From positions 1 to 64,000 of the forward strand of contig CASIAX010000004.1 in NCBI GenBank assembly GCA_949372955.1: a stretch of DNA of 64,000 nt, given 5' to 3'. The notes beneath the pieces were generated by a model. It had not been told where the DNA came from. It saw only the letters and a program-made list of their open reading frames with translations, and did not search any database. Both the position numbers and the translations under genes were made by a program. Shown piece by piece: positions 8,823 through 18,134 of the stretch (within the stretch, counting starts at the first letter, position 1; every line of letters starts with the position of its first letter). This stretch comes from SGZJ01 sp949372955. GTDB lineage: Bacteria; Bacteroidota; Bacteroidia; Flavobacteriales; Flavobacteriaceae.

Positions 8823-10124
8823 ATGAGTAATATAGTTGCAATAGTAGGTAGACCGAATGTTGGAAAATCAACATTTTTTAATAGGCTTGTTCAAAGGCGT
8901 GAAGCGATAGTAGATGCTGTTAGTGGAGTTACTAGAGATAGGCATTATGGAAAAAGTGATTGGAATGGTAAAGAGTTTTCTTTAATTGATACTGGAGGAT
9001 ATGTTGTAGGAAGTGATGATGTTTTTGAAAGCGAGATTGATAAGCAAGTTGAATTAGCTATTGATGAATCGGATGCCATCATATTTATGGTTGATGTTGA
9101 GTCAGGAGTAACAGCGATGGATGAAGAAGTTGCAAAATTACTTAGAAAGGTTAATAAACCTGTTTTTTTAGTAGTAAATAAGGTAGATAATTCAGCTAGA
9201 TCAAATAATGCTGTTGAGTTTTATGAATTAGGTTTAGGAGAGTATTATACAATAGCTAGTATTAACGGATCAGGAACTGGTGATTTATTAGACGCATTAG
9301 TTAAGAACTTTTCTGACGAGCCTGAAGAAGTGAATGATTTACCTAGATTCGCTGTGGTAGGCAGACCAAATGCTGGAAAATCGTCATTTATAAATGCTTT
9401 AATTGGTGAAGAAAGATATATAGTAACTGATATACCTGGTACTACAAGAGATTCTATAGACACTAAATACAATAGATTTGGATTTGAATTTAACCTTGTC
9501 GATACAGCAGGAATAAGAAGAAAATCTAAGGTTAAGGAAGATCTTGAATTTTATTCTGTTATGCGAAGCGTTAGAGCGATTGAGCATTCGGATGTTTGTA
9601 TCTTGTTATTAGACGCAACTAGAGGTTTTGATGGTCAAGTAAGGAATATTTTTTGGCTAGCTGAACGAAATAAAAAAGGTGTCGTCATTTTAGTTAATAA
9701 ATGGGATTTAGTAGAAAAAGATACCCAGTCAACTAAAGATTATGAAAAAATGATCAGAAAGGAAATAGAACCTTTTACTGATGTGCCAATTGTTTTTATT
9801 TCTACTTTAACTAAACAGCGACTTTTTAAAGCTATAGAAACTGCTGTTGAAGTTTACAAAAACAGAGCAAAAACCTTAAAAACTAGTAAGTTAAACGAAG
9901 TGTTATTACCGATAATACAGAATTATCCTCCTCCTGCCTATAAGGCAAAATATGTTAAAATTAAGTTTGTGACTCAGCTACCAACGCCTCAACCACAATT
10001 TGCTTTCTTTTGTAACTTGCCACAATACGTCAAGGAACCTTATAAGAGATTTTTAGAAAATAAGTTGAGGGAAAATTTTGATTTTAACGGGGTTCCAGTG
10101 GATATATATATGAGAAAAAAGTAG
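8823..10124 (+). CDS. der: GTPase Der (EngA), double-domain ribosome assembly factor
   Basis: A 433-residue protein with two GTPase domains in tandem and a C-terminal KH-like domain, needed for 50S subunit assembly. First domain: G1 GRPNVGKST (9-17), DTGG, NKVD. Second: GRPNAGKSS (180-188), DTAG, NKWD. The end, including NGVPVDIYMRKK, is typical of the family, and the length matches (430-490). The gene stops two bases before the convergent MerR gene. Confidence 0.96.
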   Translation: MSNIVAIVGRPNVGKSTFFNRLVQRREAIVDAVSGVTRDRHYGKSDWNGKEFSLIDTGGYVVGSDDVFESEIDKQVELAIDESDAIIFMVDVESGVTAMDEEVAKLLRKVNKPVFLVVNKVDNSARSNNAVEFYELGLGEYYTIASINGSGTGDLLDALVKNFSDEPEEVNDLPRFAVVGRPNAGKSSFINALIGEERYIVTDIPGTTRDSIDTKYNRFGFEFNLVDTAGIRRKSKVKEDLEFYSVMRSVRAIEHSDVCILLLDATRGFDGQVRNIFWLAERNKKGVVILVNKWDLVEKDTQSTKDYEKMIRKEIEPFTDVPIVFISTLTKQRLFKAIETAVEVYKNRAKTLKTSKLNEVLLPIIQNYPPPAYKAKYVKIKFVTQLPTPQPQFAFFCNLPQYVKEPYKRFLENKLRENFDFNGVPVDIYMRKK

Positions 10125-10126
10125 AA

Positions 10127-10456
10127 CTATAGTTCCTTTTTTATCTTCATCAATCTATTTTTTATTTCATTTAATTTTTCAATAATCTCAAAATTATTCA
10201 TAGGTTTTTTCTTAGCCTCCCTTATATAGGTCTTTGCACCTTCAATAGTGAACCCTTTATCTTTAAGTAGATAAAATATCTGTTTTAAAGATGCTACATC
10301 TTCAGATGTATATTTTCTTTTACCATTAGTGTTTTTTTTTGGGCTTAGGGATTTGAATTCTTTTTCCCAAAAACGTATTAGAGAAGCGTTTACATTAAAA
10401 GCATTGGCTAACTCACCTATTGAATAATATCTTTTCTCTGGTAACTCAACATTCAT
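10127..10456 (-). CDS. MerR-family transcriptional regulator
   Basis: A 109-residue DNA-binding protein. The N-terminal winged helix-turn-helix shows the MerR signature YYSIGELANAFNVNASLIRFWEKEF, followed by a wing (KRKYTSEDVASLKQI) and a short basic, helical tail. There is no ligand-binding domain and no metal-binding Cys, so the effector is unknown. The start codon overlaps the stop of the upstream M23 peptidase gene by one base (TAATG), so the two are translated from one message. The pairing of a small MerR protein with this M23 peptidase suggests a link to cell-envelope control, but that is only inferred from position. Confidence 0.9.
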   Translation of the reverse strand: MNVELPEKRYYSIGELANAFNVNASLIRFWEKEFKSLSPKKNTNGKRKYTSEDVASLKQIFYLLKDKGFTIEGAKTYIREAKKKPMNNFEIIEKLNEIKNRLMKIKKEL

Positions 10457-11427
10457 TAATCTAAAGATTGGTTTACTAATGATGTTTGTTTAAGTAGTGC
10501 ATCAAACTCTCTAGCTGTTAGGTTGCCATAATAAAAATTAACAGGGTTAATTCTTCCTTTATCTTTAAAAACTTCATAATGTAGATGTGGTGCTTGAGAT
10601 CTACCCGTACTGCCGACGTAACCAATTAAATCTCCACGTTTAACTTTTTGCCATTTTTTTACATTGTATTTATACAAATGCGCATATAGGCTAATGTATC
10701 CATATCCATGATCGATTCTAATGTGTTTTCCATAACCAGAAGACCTACTGTCAGCTCTTTTAACTACTCCATCACCAGTTGCATATACTGGAGTCCCTCT
10801 TGGTGCTGTAAAATCCATACCATAGTGGAATTTTCTTGCCTTAGTAAATGGATCATCCCTAGGTCCGTAACCAGATGCTATTCTAGTTAAATCATCATTA
10901 TTAACTGGCTGAATTGCAGGAATAGCTTGTAGAAACTTTTCTTTTTGCAGCGCTAATTTTGTTATTTCATCTAAGGATTTAGATTGAACAATTATTCTTT
11001 TTTGCAAGATATCAACTCTCTTGTTACTTTCTTTTATTAATTCTGAATAATCATAACCATCAAATTTCTTATATCTATTTACCCCTCCAAAACCAGCCTT
11101 TCTTTTGTCATCAGAAATAGGGCTTGATTCAAAATAAATTCTATATATGGAATTATCTCTTTCTTCAATATTAGATAAAACCATCTGAGCGTCTTCAATT
11201 TTATTATTTAATGTGTTGTATTGTAATATCAAGTTTTCAAGTTCTCTAGTCAATGCTTTTTCTTTGGGAGACTCAAAATATGTACTAGTTAGTAAAATAA
11301 AAAATACACTCAATAAAATTGATCCAACTAAATAAATTAATATATACTGGAAAACCTCACTTTTTTTCCTCTCGATTTTGCGATAAGAAAGTGATTCAGA
11401 GTCGTAATAATATTTTAACTTAGACAT
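10456..11427 (-). CDS. M23-family metallopeptidase (LytM-type), membrane anchored
   Basis: A 323-residue envelope protein. Residues 1-24 are cytoplasmic and basic, 26-48 form one membrane segment, about 55-90 and 130-165 are predicted coiled coil, and the C-terminal domain is a lysostaphin-type M23 peptidase. The zinc ligands are intact: His201 and Asp205 (HYGMDF), and His283 in HLH (281-283). So it is probably an active peptidoglycan endopeptidase in the periplasm, not a degenerate EnvC/NlpD-like activator. It is followed with one-base overlap by the MerR gene and is divergent from alaS. Confidence 0.93.
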   Translation of the reverse strand: MSKLKYYYDSESLSYRKIERKKSEVFQYILIYLVGSILLSVFFILLTSTYFESPKEKALTRELENLILQYNTLNNKIEDAQMVLSNIEERDNSIYRIYFESSPISDDKRKAGFGGVNRYKKFDGYDYSELIKESNKRVDILQKRIIVQSKSLDEITKLALQKEKFLQAIPAIQPVNNDDLTRIASGYGPRDDPFTKARKFHYGMDFTAPRGTPVYATGDGVVKRADSRSSGYGKHIRIDHGYGYISLYAHLYKYNVKKWQKVKRGDLIGYVGSTGRSQAPHLHYEVFKDKGRINPVNFYYGNLTAREFDALLKQTSLVNQSLD

Positions 11428-11531
11428 GTCTAAAAAAATTATATTTTTGTATTAGTTTTAATATCTAATAACAGGCAAAGATATAAATTGTTTTGCACTA
11501 TTAATAATATAACGTTTAAGCAGTATAAATA

Positions 11532-14150
11532 ATGGACTCAAATCTTGTAAGAAAACACTTTGTTGAATTTTTTAAAACGAAGTCTCATCAGATTAATATA
11601 TCTGCTTCTTTAGTAGTTAAAAATGACCCTACATTAATGTTTGTAAACTCTGGTATGGTGCCTTTTAAGGAGTTTTTTTTAGAAAACTCTATTCCAAAAC
11701 ACAAGAGAATTACAAATTCACAAAAATGCTTGCGTGTTTCTGGTAAGCACAATGATTTAGAAGAAGTTGGTTACGACACATATCACCATACTTTTTTTGA
11801 AATGCTTGGTAATTGGAGCTTTGGAGATTATTTTAAGGAAGAAGCTATAAACTGGGCATGGGAACTATTAACAGAGGTCTATAATATTGATAAAAAAGAT
11901 TTATATGTAACCGTGTTTAACGGCTCTGATGATGAAGATAATTTATCAATAGACAATGAAGCTCTAAATATCTGGAAAAAGATTATTCCAGAATCACAAA
12001 TTTTATATGGAAGTAAAGAAGATAATTTTTGGGAAATGGGTGAACAAGGGCCTTGTGGACCATGCAGTGAAATTCATGTAGATATTAGAAGCCAAAAAGA
12101 TAAAGATAAAATATCAGCTATAGATCTTGTAAACAAAGATCACCCACAAGTATTAGAAATTTGGAACTTAGTATTCATGCAATACAACAGAAAGGCTAGC
12201 GGTAAGCTAGAAGATCTTCCTAATAAACATATTGATACTGGTTTAGGTTTAGAGAGGTTATGTATGGTCTTACAAGGTGTTACCTCTAATTACGATACAG
12301 ATTTATTCACACCAATAATAGCTGGAATTGAAAAATTATCTCAAATTAGCTATGAAGGTGGTTCATCAAAGACCGATATAGCTATGAGAGTTATATCTGA
12401 TCATATTAGAGCTGTTTCTTTTTCTATTGCAGATGGGAAGTTGCCAAGTAATAATGGCTCTGGTTATGTGATAAGAAGAATACTTAGAAGAGCTGTTAGG
12501 TACGGATTCTCTTTTCTTGGAACAAAAACGCCTTTTATTTATAAGCTTGTAAATATTTTAACTGAACAACTGGGGGTAAACTACCCAGAACTGATTTCTC
12601 AAAAAAAATTAATAGAAAATGTTATTAAAGAAGAGGAACTATCGTTTTTAAGAACACTAGATCAAGGACTTATATTGTTAGATGAGCTTGTTAAGACTTC
12701 AACGGATTCCGTTATTTCAGGAAAAAAGGCTTTTGAATTATATGATACTTATGGATTCCCTATTGACCTGACTTCATTAATACTTAATGAAAAGAATTTA
12801 TCATTAGACATGGATGGCTTTAAAAGTGAGTTAGAGCAACAAAAAAATAGATCAAAAGCAGCAAGTGTATCCTCTACAGAAGATTGGACAGTTTTGATTG
12901 ATGATCCTTCACAGGAATTTGTTGGATATGATATTCTCAGTACTAAAGTTAAAATTACTAAATACAGAAAAGTTAATTCTGTTAAAGGGGGAGATTTATT
13001 TCAATTAGTATTTAATATAACTCCTTTTTACGCTGAGGGTGGAGGACAGGTTGGAGACAAGGGATATATAGAGTCACTAAATGGAGATATTACAAATATA
13101 TTGACTACAAAGAGAGAAAATAATATTATAATTCACTCAGTTAAAGAACTTCCCCATAATACCAGTGATTTATTTAATGCGGTTGTAGATAATAAATCAA
13201 GATCAAAAACAGATTGTAATCACTCTGCTACTCATTTACTTCATCAGGCACTTAGAGAGATTTTAGGTAAACATGTAGAGCAAAAGGGGAGCTCAGTAAC
13301 TTCAAAACAACTTAGATTTGATTTTTCTCACTATGAAAAAATATCAGAAGGTCAATTAATTGAAATTGAAAATTATGTTAATTCAAGGATTGCAGATAAG
13401 ATCTCTATAATCGAGAGCAGGAAAGTTCCTATGCAAGATGCTATAGACTGTGGAGCAATAGCTCTATTTGGTGAAAAATACGAAGATATTGTGCGAACTA
13501 TTAAATTTGGGGACTCTATAGAATTGTGTGGAGGAACACATGTAAAAAACACTTCTGAAATTTGGCAATTTAAAATCAAATCTGAGGGAGCTATTGCTTC
13601 TGGAATTAGAAGAATTGAAGCAATTACTAATGTTGCAGTTAAAGAATATTATAATGATACTATTGCTCAGTATAGTCAAATAAAAGAACTTCTTAACAAT
13701 AGCAAAAATCCAGTTGTTTCTTTATCAGAATTAAAAAAAGAAAATTTAAAATTAAAAAAACAAGTTGAACTTTTATTAAAAGAAAAATTATTACAAATAA
13801 AAGTCTCCTCAAAAAATGAGATTAAAAATTTAAACGGAATAAATTTTTTAGCTAAAAAAGTTGATTTAGATGTTTCAAATATTAAAAATTTATCTTTTGA
13901 ATTAGCTGGAGAATTAAAGAATTTGTTTTTGATTTTCATAGCTGAAAATAACTCTAAAGCTAATGTTGTATGTTATATCTCCAAAGAATTAGTAAAATCA
14001 AAAGGTCTTGATGCTAGGGAAGAAGTTAAAAAACTGTCTGCTTTAATTGATGGAAGTGGAGGGGGGCAAGACTTTTTTGCTACCGCTGGCGGATCAAATA
14101 TTGAAGGGGTAAATCTTGTGTTGGATCAAGCTTCTAAAAGGTTTAATTAA
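11532..14150 (+). CDS. alaS: Alanyl-tRNA synthetase
   Basis: An 872-residue enzyme that charges tRNA-Ala. Order of domains: class II catalytic core (GMVPFKEFFLE, GEQGPCGPCSEIHVD), tRNA-binding helices, editing domain with the zinc-type motifs NHSATHLLH (His564, His568) and CGGTHV (Cys666), then a coiled-coil/DHHA1 tail with GGGQDFFATAGG. All key residues are present and the length matches the family. It leads a plus-strand run with the DUF983 and dehydratase genes. A weak TTGTTTTG box lies about 35 bases before the ATG. Confidence 0.97.
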   Translation: MDSNLVRKHFVEFFKTKSHQINISASLVVKNDPTLMFVNSGMVPFKEFFLENSIPKHKRITNSQKCLRVSGKHNDLEEVGYDTYHHTFFEMLGNWSFGDYFKEEAINWAWELLTEVYNIDKKDLYVTVFNGSDDEDNLSIDNEALNIWKKIIPESQILYGSKEDNFWEMGEQGPCGPCSEIHVDIRSQKDKDKISAIDLVNKDHPQVLEIWNLVFMQYNRKASGKLEDLPNKHIDTGLGLERLCMVLQGVTSNYDTDLFTPIIAGIEKLSQISYEGGSSKTDIAMRVISDHIRAVSFSIADGKLPSNNGSGYVIRRILRRAVRYGFSFLGTKTPFIYKLVNILTEQLGVNYPELISQKKLIENVIKEEELSFLRTLDQGLILLDELVKTSTDSVISGKKAFELYDTYGFPIDLTSLILNEKNLSLDMDGFKSELEQQKNRSKAASVSSTEDWTVLIDDPSQEFVGYDILSTKVKITKYRKVNSVKGGDLFQLVFNITPFYAEGGGQVGDKGYIESLNGDITNILTTKRENNIIIHSVKELPHNTSDLFNAVVDNKSRSKTDCNHSATHLLHQALREILGKHVEQKGSSVTSKQLRFDFSHYEKISEGQLIEIENYVNSRIADKISIIESRKVPMQDAIDCGAIALFGEKYEDIVRTIKFGDSIELCGGTHVKNTSEIWQFKIKSEGAIASGIRRIEAITNVAVKEYYNDTIAQYSQIKELLNNSKNPVVSLSELKKENLKLKKQVELLLKEKLLQIKVSSKNEIKNLNGINFLAKKVDLDVSNIKNLSFELAGELKNLFLIFIAENNSKANVVCYISKELVKSKGLDAREEVKKLSALIDGSGGGQDFFATAGGSNIEGVNLVLDQASKRFN

Positions 14151-14175
14151 TTGTACTGATATTATATATATAAAT

Positions 14176-14559
14176 TTGTTAAAAAAAGGATCTAAGTCAT
14201 ACAGCATTTTTTACAATAAATGTCCCAAATGCCACCATGGTATGTTTTGGCACAAAAATAATCCTTATTTAAACGTTTTAAAAAATAATAAACAAACAAA
14301 CAGTGAATGTAACAAGTGTCTGCTAAAGTACGAGATTGAACCTGGATTTTGGTTTGGTGCAATGTATGTAAGTTATGCTATTGCAGTTGCTTTTTTGCTT
14401 ATTTTTGGATTAATTTTGTATAGTTTATTTGAAAATATAGATATGATGACATTAGTAATTACATTGTCATTTCTGGTAATTATATTTTCACCTATAAATC
14501 ATTTCTTTTCTAGACTAATATGGATTAATATTTTTGTAGATTATAAAAATTCAAATTAA
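14176..14559 (+). CDS. DUF983 family small membrane protein
   Basis: About 127 residues. Two CxxC pairs (Cys16/19 in KCPKCHHG and Cys45/48 in ECNKC) look like a small zinc ribbon, followed by YEIEPGFWFGAMYVSYA and two membrane helices. This layout is the DUF983 signature; function is unknown. I place the start at the TTG at 14176 because family members begin at the LKKGSK-like segment; an in-frame ATG at 14116 would overlap alaS by 35 bases and add 20 residues that do not look conserved. The 16 bases after it lead into the dehydratase gene, so the three genes are probably one transcript. Confidence 0.82.
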   Translation: MLKKGSKSYSIFYNKCPKCHHGMFWHKNNPYLNVLKNNKQTNSECNKCLLKYEIEPGFWFGAMYVSYAIAVAFLLIFGLILYSLFENIDMMTLVITLSFLVIIFSPINHFFSRLIWINIFVDYKNSN

Positions 14560-14575
14560 AAAAATAGTAAAAAAA

Positions 14576-15532
14576 ATGAGTTTACCATTTACTACTTTTT
14601 CAAAAGATTATTTAGATGAAATTAAAACATCAATCACAAAATATATTACTAAAACACCTGTCTTAAGTAATAAAAAAATTAATTCAATTTGTGGTGCAGA
14701 GATTTTTTTTAAATGTGAAAATTTTCAAAAGTCAGGATCTTTTAAATTTAGAGCTGCTACAAATGCTGTATTAAAGCTTGATTCTTCTCAAAAACAAAAT
14801 GGAGTAATTACCCATTCCTCAGGGAATTTTGCACAAGCGTTATCCTTAGCTTCTCAAGCACAAAATATTACTGCTCACATTGTAATGCCTAAAAATGCAC
14901 CTGAATTTAAAAAGCGGGCTGTATTACAATGTAATAATAACTTAGTTGAATGTCAGTCAACAATAATGGACAGGGAAAAGATATCTAAAAAAATTCAAGA
15001 CAAATACGACTTAACGTTTATTCATCCTTCTAATAATCTAAATGTTATTTTGGGCAATTCAACAGTAGTTTCAGAGCTTCTAGATGACCATACTGATCTA
15101 GATTATATAATATGCCCAATAGGAGGTGGAGGGCTGATTTCGGGCTCTGCATTAGCTTGTGAGGCCTATTCTAGTCGTTGTGAAGTTATTGGAGCTGAAC
15201 CTACCAATGTAAATGATGCGTATAGATCACTTCAGTCCAAGCAAATAGAGTATAATTCTACTACCGATACGCTAGCCGATGGGTTAAGGACTAACTTAGG
15301 AGACATTAATTTTCCGATTATATTAAATTATATTAATACAATTATTTGTATTGATGAAATTGAGATAATTAATGCAATGAAATTAGTTTATGACAAACTA
15401 GATATGCTAATAGAGCCATCTAGTGCTGTTACATTTGCTGCAGTCCTTAAAGAAAAAGAAAAATTTAAAGGAAAAAAAATTGGTGTAATAATCTCAGGTG
15501 GTAATGTTGAAAACAATAATTTACCTTTTTAG
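14576..15532 (+). CDS. PLP-dependent threonine/serine dehydratase or serine racemase-like enzyme
   Basis: A 318-residue fold-type II PLP enzyme. The PLP lysine is Lys57 in SGSFKFRAA, the substrate loop is HSSGNFAQAL, the phosphate loop is GGGGLISG, and the C-terminus has the ISGGN motif that contacts the pyridine nitrogen. There is no ACT-like regulatory domain, so it is a short catabolic type (like TdcB or serine racemase), not full-length IlvA. The usual SSGNHAQ has Phe in place of His here. Likely products are 2-oxobutyrate or pyruvate plus ammonia; racemase activity is possible. Its end overlaps the convergent glycosyltransferase by 12 bases. Confidence 0.85.
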   Translation: MSLPFTTFSKDYLDEIKTSITKYITKTPVLSNKKINSICGAEIFFKCENFQKSGSFKFRAATNAVLKLDSSQKQNGVITHSSGNFAQALSLASQAQNITAHIVMPKNAPEFKKRAVLQCNNNLVECQSTIMDREKISKKIQDKYDLTFIHPSNNLNVILGNSTVVSELLDDHTDLDYIICPIGGGGLISGSALACEAYSSRCEVIGAEPTNVNDAYRSLQSKQIEYNSTTDTLADGLRTNLGDINFPIILNYINTIICIDEIEIINAMKLVYDKLDMLIEPSSAVTFAAVLKEKEKFKGKKIGVIISGGNVENNNLPF

Positions 15533-16375
15533 TAATTTATCCCTTATACTTTTCCAAGTCAAATTTCTTATGAATTCACCCTCTTTTTCGGTCACAAGAG
15601 CATCTATTTTGTTTATTGAAGCCTTTAAGTATCCAACTATTAAATAAACAAAGTAGGCTAAGCTCTTTTTGTTATAAGCTCTTTTTAAAGCTGATAAAAC
15701 ACTTAATATTATTCCAAATCTCATTTTATATAGAGCCTCACCCTGCAAAAATTTCGCACTTTTGTCATAATTAGCCCCAGTTTCTTTTTGATGTTTTACA
15801 ATAAGATTAGTGTCTGTTTTTGTATTCCATTTATTATATTTTGACAATAAAACATCTATTGTATCCCATCCGATAGATTCTTTCAAACCACCAATGTCTT
15901 TAAAGCACTGCTTTCTATATGATTTTATAGGGCCTCTAACATGTTTTTTTGAAGCAATATTCTCATAAACCCATTTACTTTTTTTCTTTATAAATAAGAC
16001 TCCAGAAGCCATCCCTAAAGAGGAATCTTTTTGGTAAAAACTAACTATTTTTTCAATGTAGTTATTAGGTAGAATGATATCTGCATCAAATTTACATATA
16101 ATATCATAATTGTTGTCTATGTTATTTAAACCAAAATTAAATGCTTTTATAACCTTTTCTCCAGGCAGATGTTTTTGAATAGACTTTATGCTTATCTCGC
16201 TAATCCAATCGTATGTTTCTACATACTTTTTTACTAATGAGTAGCTTTTGTCGTTAGAGTTGTCATTAACTAATAATAGTTTTTTGACAGCATAGGATTG
16301 ATTAATAATAGACTCAATAGTTGATTTTATATATTGTTCTTCATTATGAAAAGGAATTATTATATATACGTCCAT
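15521..16375 (-). CDS. Glycosyltransferase family 2
   Basis: A 284-residue GT-A fold enzyme. The N-terminus VYIIIPFHNEEQYIKSTI is the nucleotide-binding start of GT2, LLVNDNSNDKS follows, and FDADI (Asp97-x-Asp99) is the metal-binding DxD motif. The acceptor region includes GGLKESIGWDTIDVLL, with the ED/WD-type acidic site. A hydrophobic stretch near residues 240-255 may touch the membrane. It is the last gene of the minus-strand run gcvP - KAS III-like - methyltransferase - GT2. The donor and acceptor sugars cannot be told from sequence. Confidence 0.9.
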   Translation of the reverse strand: MDVYIIIPFHNEEQYIKSTIESIINQSYAVKKLLLVNDNSNDKSYSLVKKYVETYDWISEISIKSIQKHLPGEKVIKAFNFGLNNIDNNYDIICKFDADIILPNNYIEKIVSFYQKDSSLGMASGVLFIKKKSKWVYENIASKKHVRGPIKSYRKQCFKDIGGLKESIGWDTIDVLLSKYNKWNTKTDTNLIVKHQKETGANYDKSAKFLQGEALYKMRFGIILSVLSALKRAYNKKSLAYFVYLIVGYLKASINKIDALVTEKEGEFIRNLTWKSIRDKLLKR

Positions 16376-16400
16376 AACTATTTGTTATAAAATCAGCTAA

Positions 16401-17009
16401 TTATTTCAATTTAAAATTATAGTTTTCAAATTCCGTTGAGTAAGTCTCTTCATTATTAGCTCTTTTCTCGCTCCAAGTTTTTTTTTCTGCTTTTCGTTTT
16501 GCATAAACAATATAGTACCTGGGGGTAAATAGCCTTAAAATAGGTCTTAATCCAATTTTTTTAGCTGGATTTGTCCATTTTTTTCTAGATATAATTTCCC
16601 ACCCTGATTTTTCCAATAACCAATCAAATTGCCAATCTTCAAATTCATGATAATGTCTATCCCTTTTATCATTTGGGTTTCTGTATGCATTAGAAAACCA
16701 TAGCTTCAAAGGTACACTAGCAATTAGTTTATCTGCTTTTATTTCTCTTAAGGCATTAAATGGTGCTATTAGATGTTCAAAAATTTCAAATGCAGTTACG
16801 ACATCGGCTGTTGAGTTTTTAATTGTCTTAAAATCAACATCTATATCTTCACCATGAGTATTTGAAACTTTATAATTGTTTTCTGTCATCATTTCAGAAA
16901 ACGGATTAGAAACTCCTAAATCTAGAATTTCTTCATTTGTATCTATATGAGTTTTTAGAAAATCTAAAGTTATTCGATATCTTTTATGAGGATAATTATT
17001 TTTATACAT
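16401..17009 (-). CDS. Class I SAM-dependent methyltransferase
   Basis: A 202-residue Rossmann-fold methyltransferase. Motif I is EILDLGVSNPF (about 27-37), in which the usual third glycine is replaced, and the later FEIFEHLIAPFNALREI is the typical post-motif of the Methyltransf_11/23 groups (D/E-x-x-E-H). The basic C-terminus is consistent with binding to a charged surface or carrier. Its start abuts the stop of the KAS III-like gene with no gap and the GT2 gene follows after 25 bases, so the three are likely one functional unit. Substrate unknown. Confidence 0.85.
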   Translation of the reverse strand: MYKNNYPHKRYRITLDFLKTHIDTNEEILDLGVSNPFSEMMTENNYKVSNTHGEDIDVDFKTIKNSTADVVTAFEIFEHLIAPFNALREIKADKLIASVPLKLWFSNAYRNPNDKRDRHYHEFEDWQFDWLLEKSGWEIISRKKWTNPAKKIGLRPILRLFTPRYYIVYAKRKAEKKTWSEKRANNEETYSTEFENYNFKLK

Positions 17010-18068
17010 TTAATATTGATATACTATAGCATTAACATGCATTCCCGCACCTACACTAGCAAACATAATAACATCTCCTTTATTTAGGTTGTGAGGCTTT
17101 AATTCACCTCTTCTTACTATATCAAATAGTGTTGGCACTGTAGCTACTGAGCTATTGCCAAGCTTATGTATATTCATTGGCATTACATTTTCAGGAACTT
17201 GCATTTTATATAATCTATAAAATCTTTTTATTATTCCTTCATCCATTTTTTCATTAGCTTGATGAATGAATATCTTTTTTAATTCTTCTATTTTATACCC
17301 ACTTTTATCTAAACAGCTTTTCATTGCTGCTGGAACATTTGTTAATGCAAATTCATAGATTTTTCGTCCATGCATTTTTATAAACCTTGAGTCATTTCCA
17401 CTATTTGAATTGTAAGATTCACCAAAATATAAGTAATAAATCTCCTCATTGGTAAATGATGCTGATTCATGCGCTATAATACCTTCTTTCTCATTTGAGG
17501 ATTCTAAAATAGTAGCTCCGGCTCCATCTGCGTATATCATAGAGTCTCTATCAAACTTGTCTACTACCCTTGAAAGAGTTTCTGAACCTATCACTAAACA
17601 TTTTTTTGCTATTCCAGATTTAATGAAGCTATTAGCTTGAATCATTCCTTCTACCCATCCTGGGCAACCAAATAAAATATCGTATGCAACACATTTAGGG
17701 TTTTTAATTTTTAAAAGGTGTTTGACTCTGGCAGCTAAACACGGAAGCATATCACTCTGATCAGAGGTTGATTTTACATCTCCAAAATTATGTGCTAAAA
17801 TTATATAGTCTATAGTTTCTTTGTCTATCCCAGAATCTTCTATAGCTTTTTCTGCTGCTAAGTAACCTAAGTCAGATGAATTTAAATTATCACTAGCATA
17901 TCTTCGTTCATTAATCCCTGTAATCTCTTTTAATTTACTTATAACACTTTCGTTGTCAGATTCTACTTTCGATCCATCGACATTATAAAATTCATGGTTG
18001 GTAAAGTCGTTATTTTTCTTTAAAATTTTAGGTATATAACTACCAGTACCTGTGATTTTTACATTCAT
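17010..18068 (-). CDS. 3-oxoacyl-ACP synthase III (FabH)-like condensing enzyme
   Basis: A 352-residue thiolase-fold enzyme with the complete Cys-His-Asn triad of KAS III: Cys135 (LFGCPGWVEG), His269 (IHQANEK) and Asn305 (KLGNSSVATVPTLF). The final segment GDVIMFASVGAGMHVNAIVYQY is also typical. It is longer than housekeeping FabH (about 330) and lies next to a methyltransferase and a glycosyltransferase, not fatty-acid genes (fabD, plsX), so I infer a special acyl condensation, for example for a lipid or acylated glycan. It is 66 bases after gcvP and abuts the methyltransferase gene. Confidence 0.88.
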   Translation of the reverse strand: MNVKITGTGSYIPKILKKNNDFTNHEFYNVDGSKVESDNESVISKLKEITGINERRYASDNLNSSDLGYLAAEKAIEDSGIDKETIDYIILAHNFGDVKSTSDQSDMLPCLAARVKHLLKIKNPKCVAYDILFGCPGWVEGMIQANSFIKSGIAKKCLVIGSETLSRVVDKFDRDSMIYADGAGATILESSNEKEGIIAHESASFTNEEIYYLYFGESYNSNSGNDSRFIKMHGRKIYEFALTNVPAAMKSCLDKSGYKIEELKKIFIHQANEKMDEGIIKRFYRLYKMQVPENVMPMNIHKLGNSSVATVPTLFDIVRRGELKPHNLNKGDVIMFASVGAGMHVNAIVYQY

Positions 18069-18134
18069 AAACTTATTTTCAAACTATATTATAGATTTTT
18101 TTGTTATACAATCTAAGTATTTTTTTTGAAATAA

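Noticed and set aside
17010..18068. Housekeeping FabH
   Set aside because: The triad fits, but the neighbours are a methyltransferase and a glycosyltransferase, not plsX/fabD/rpmF, and the protein is longer than FabH.
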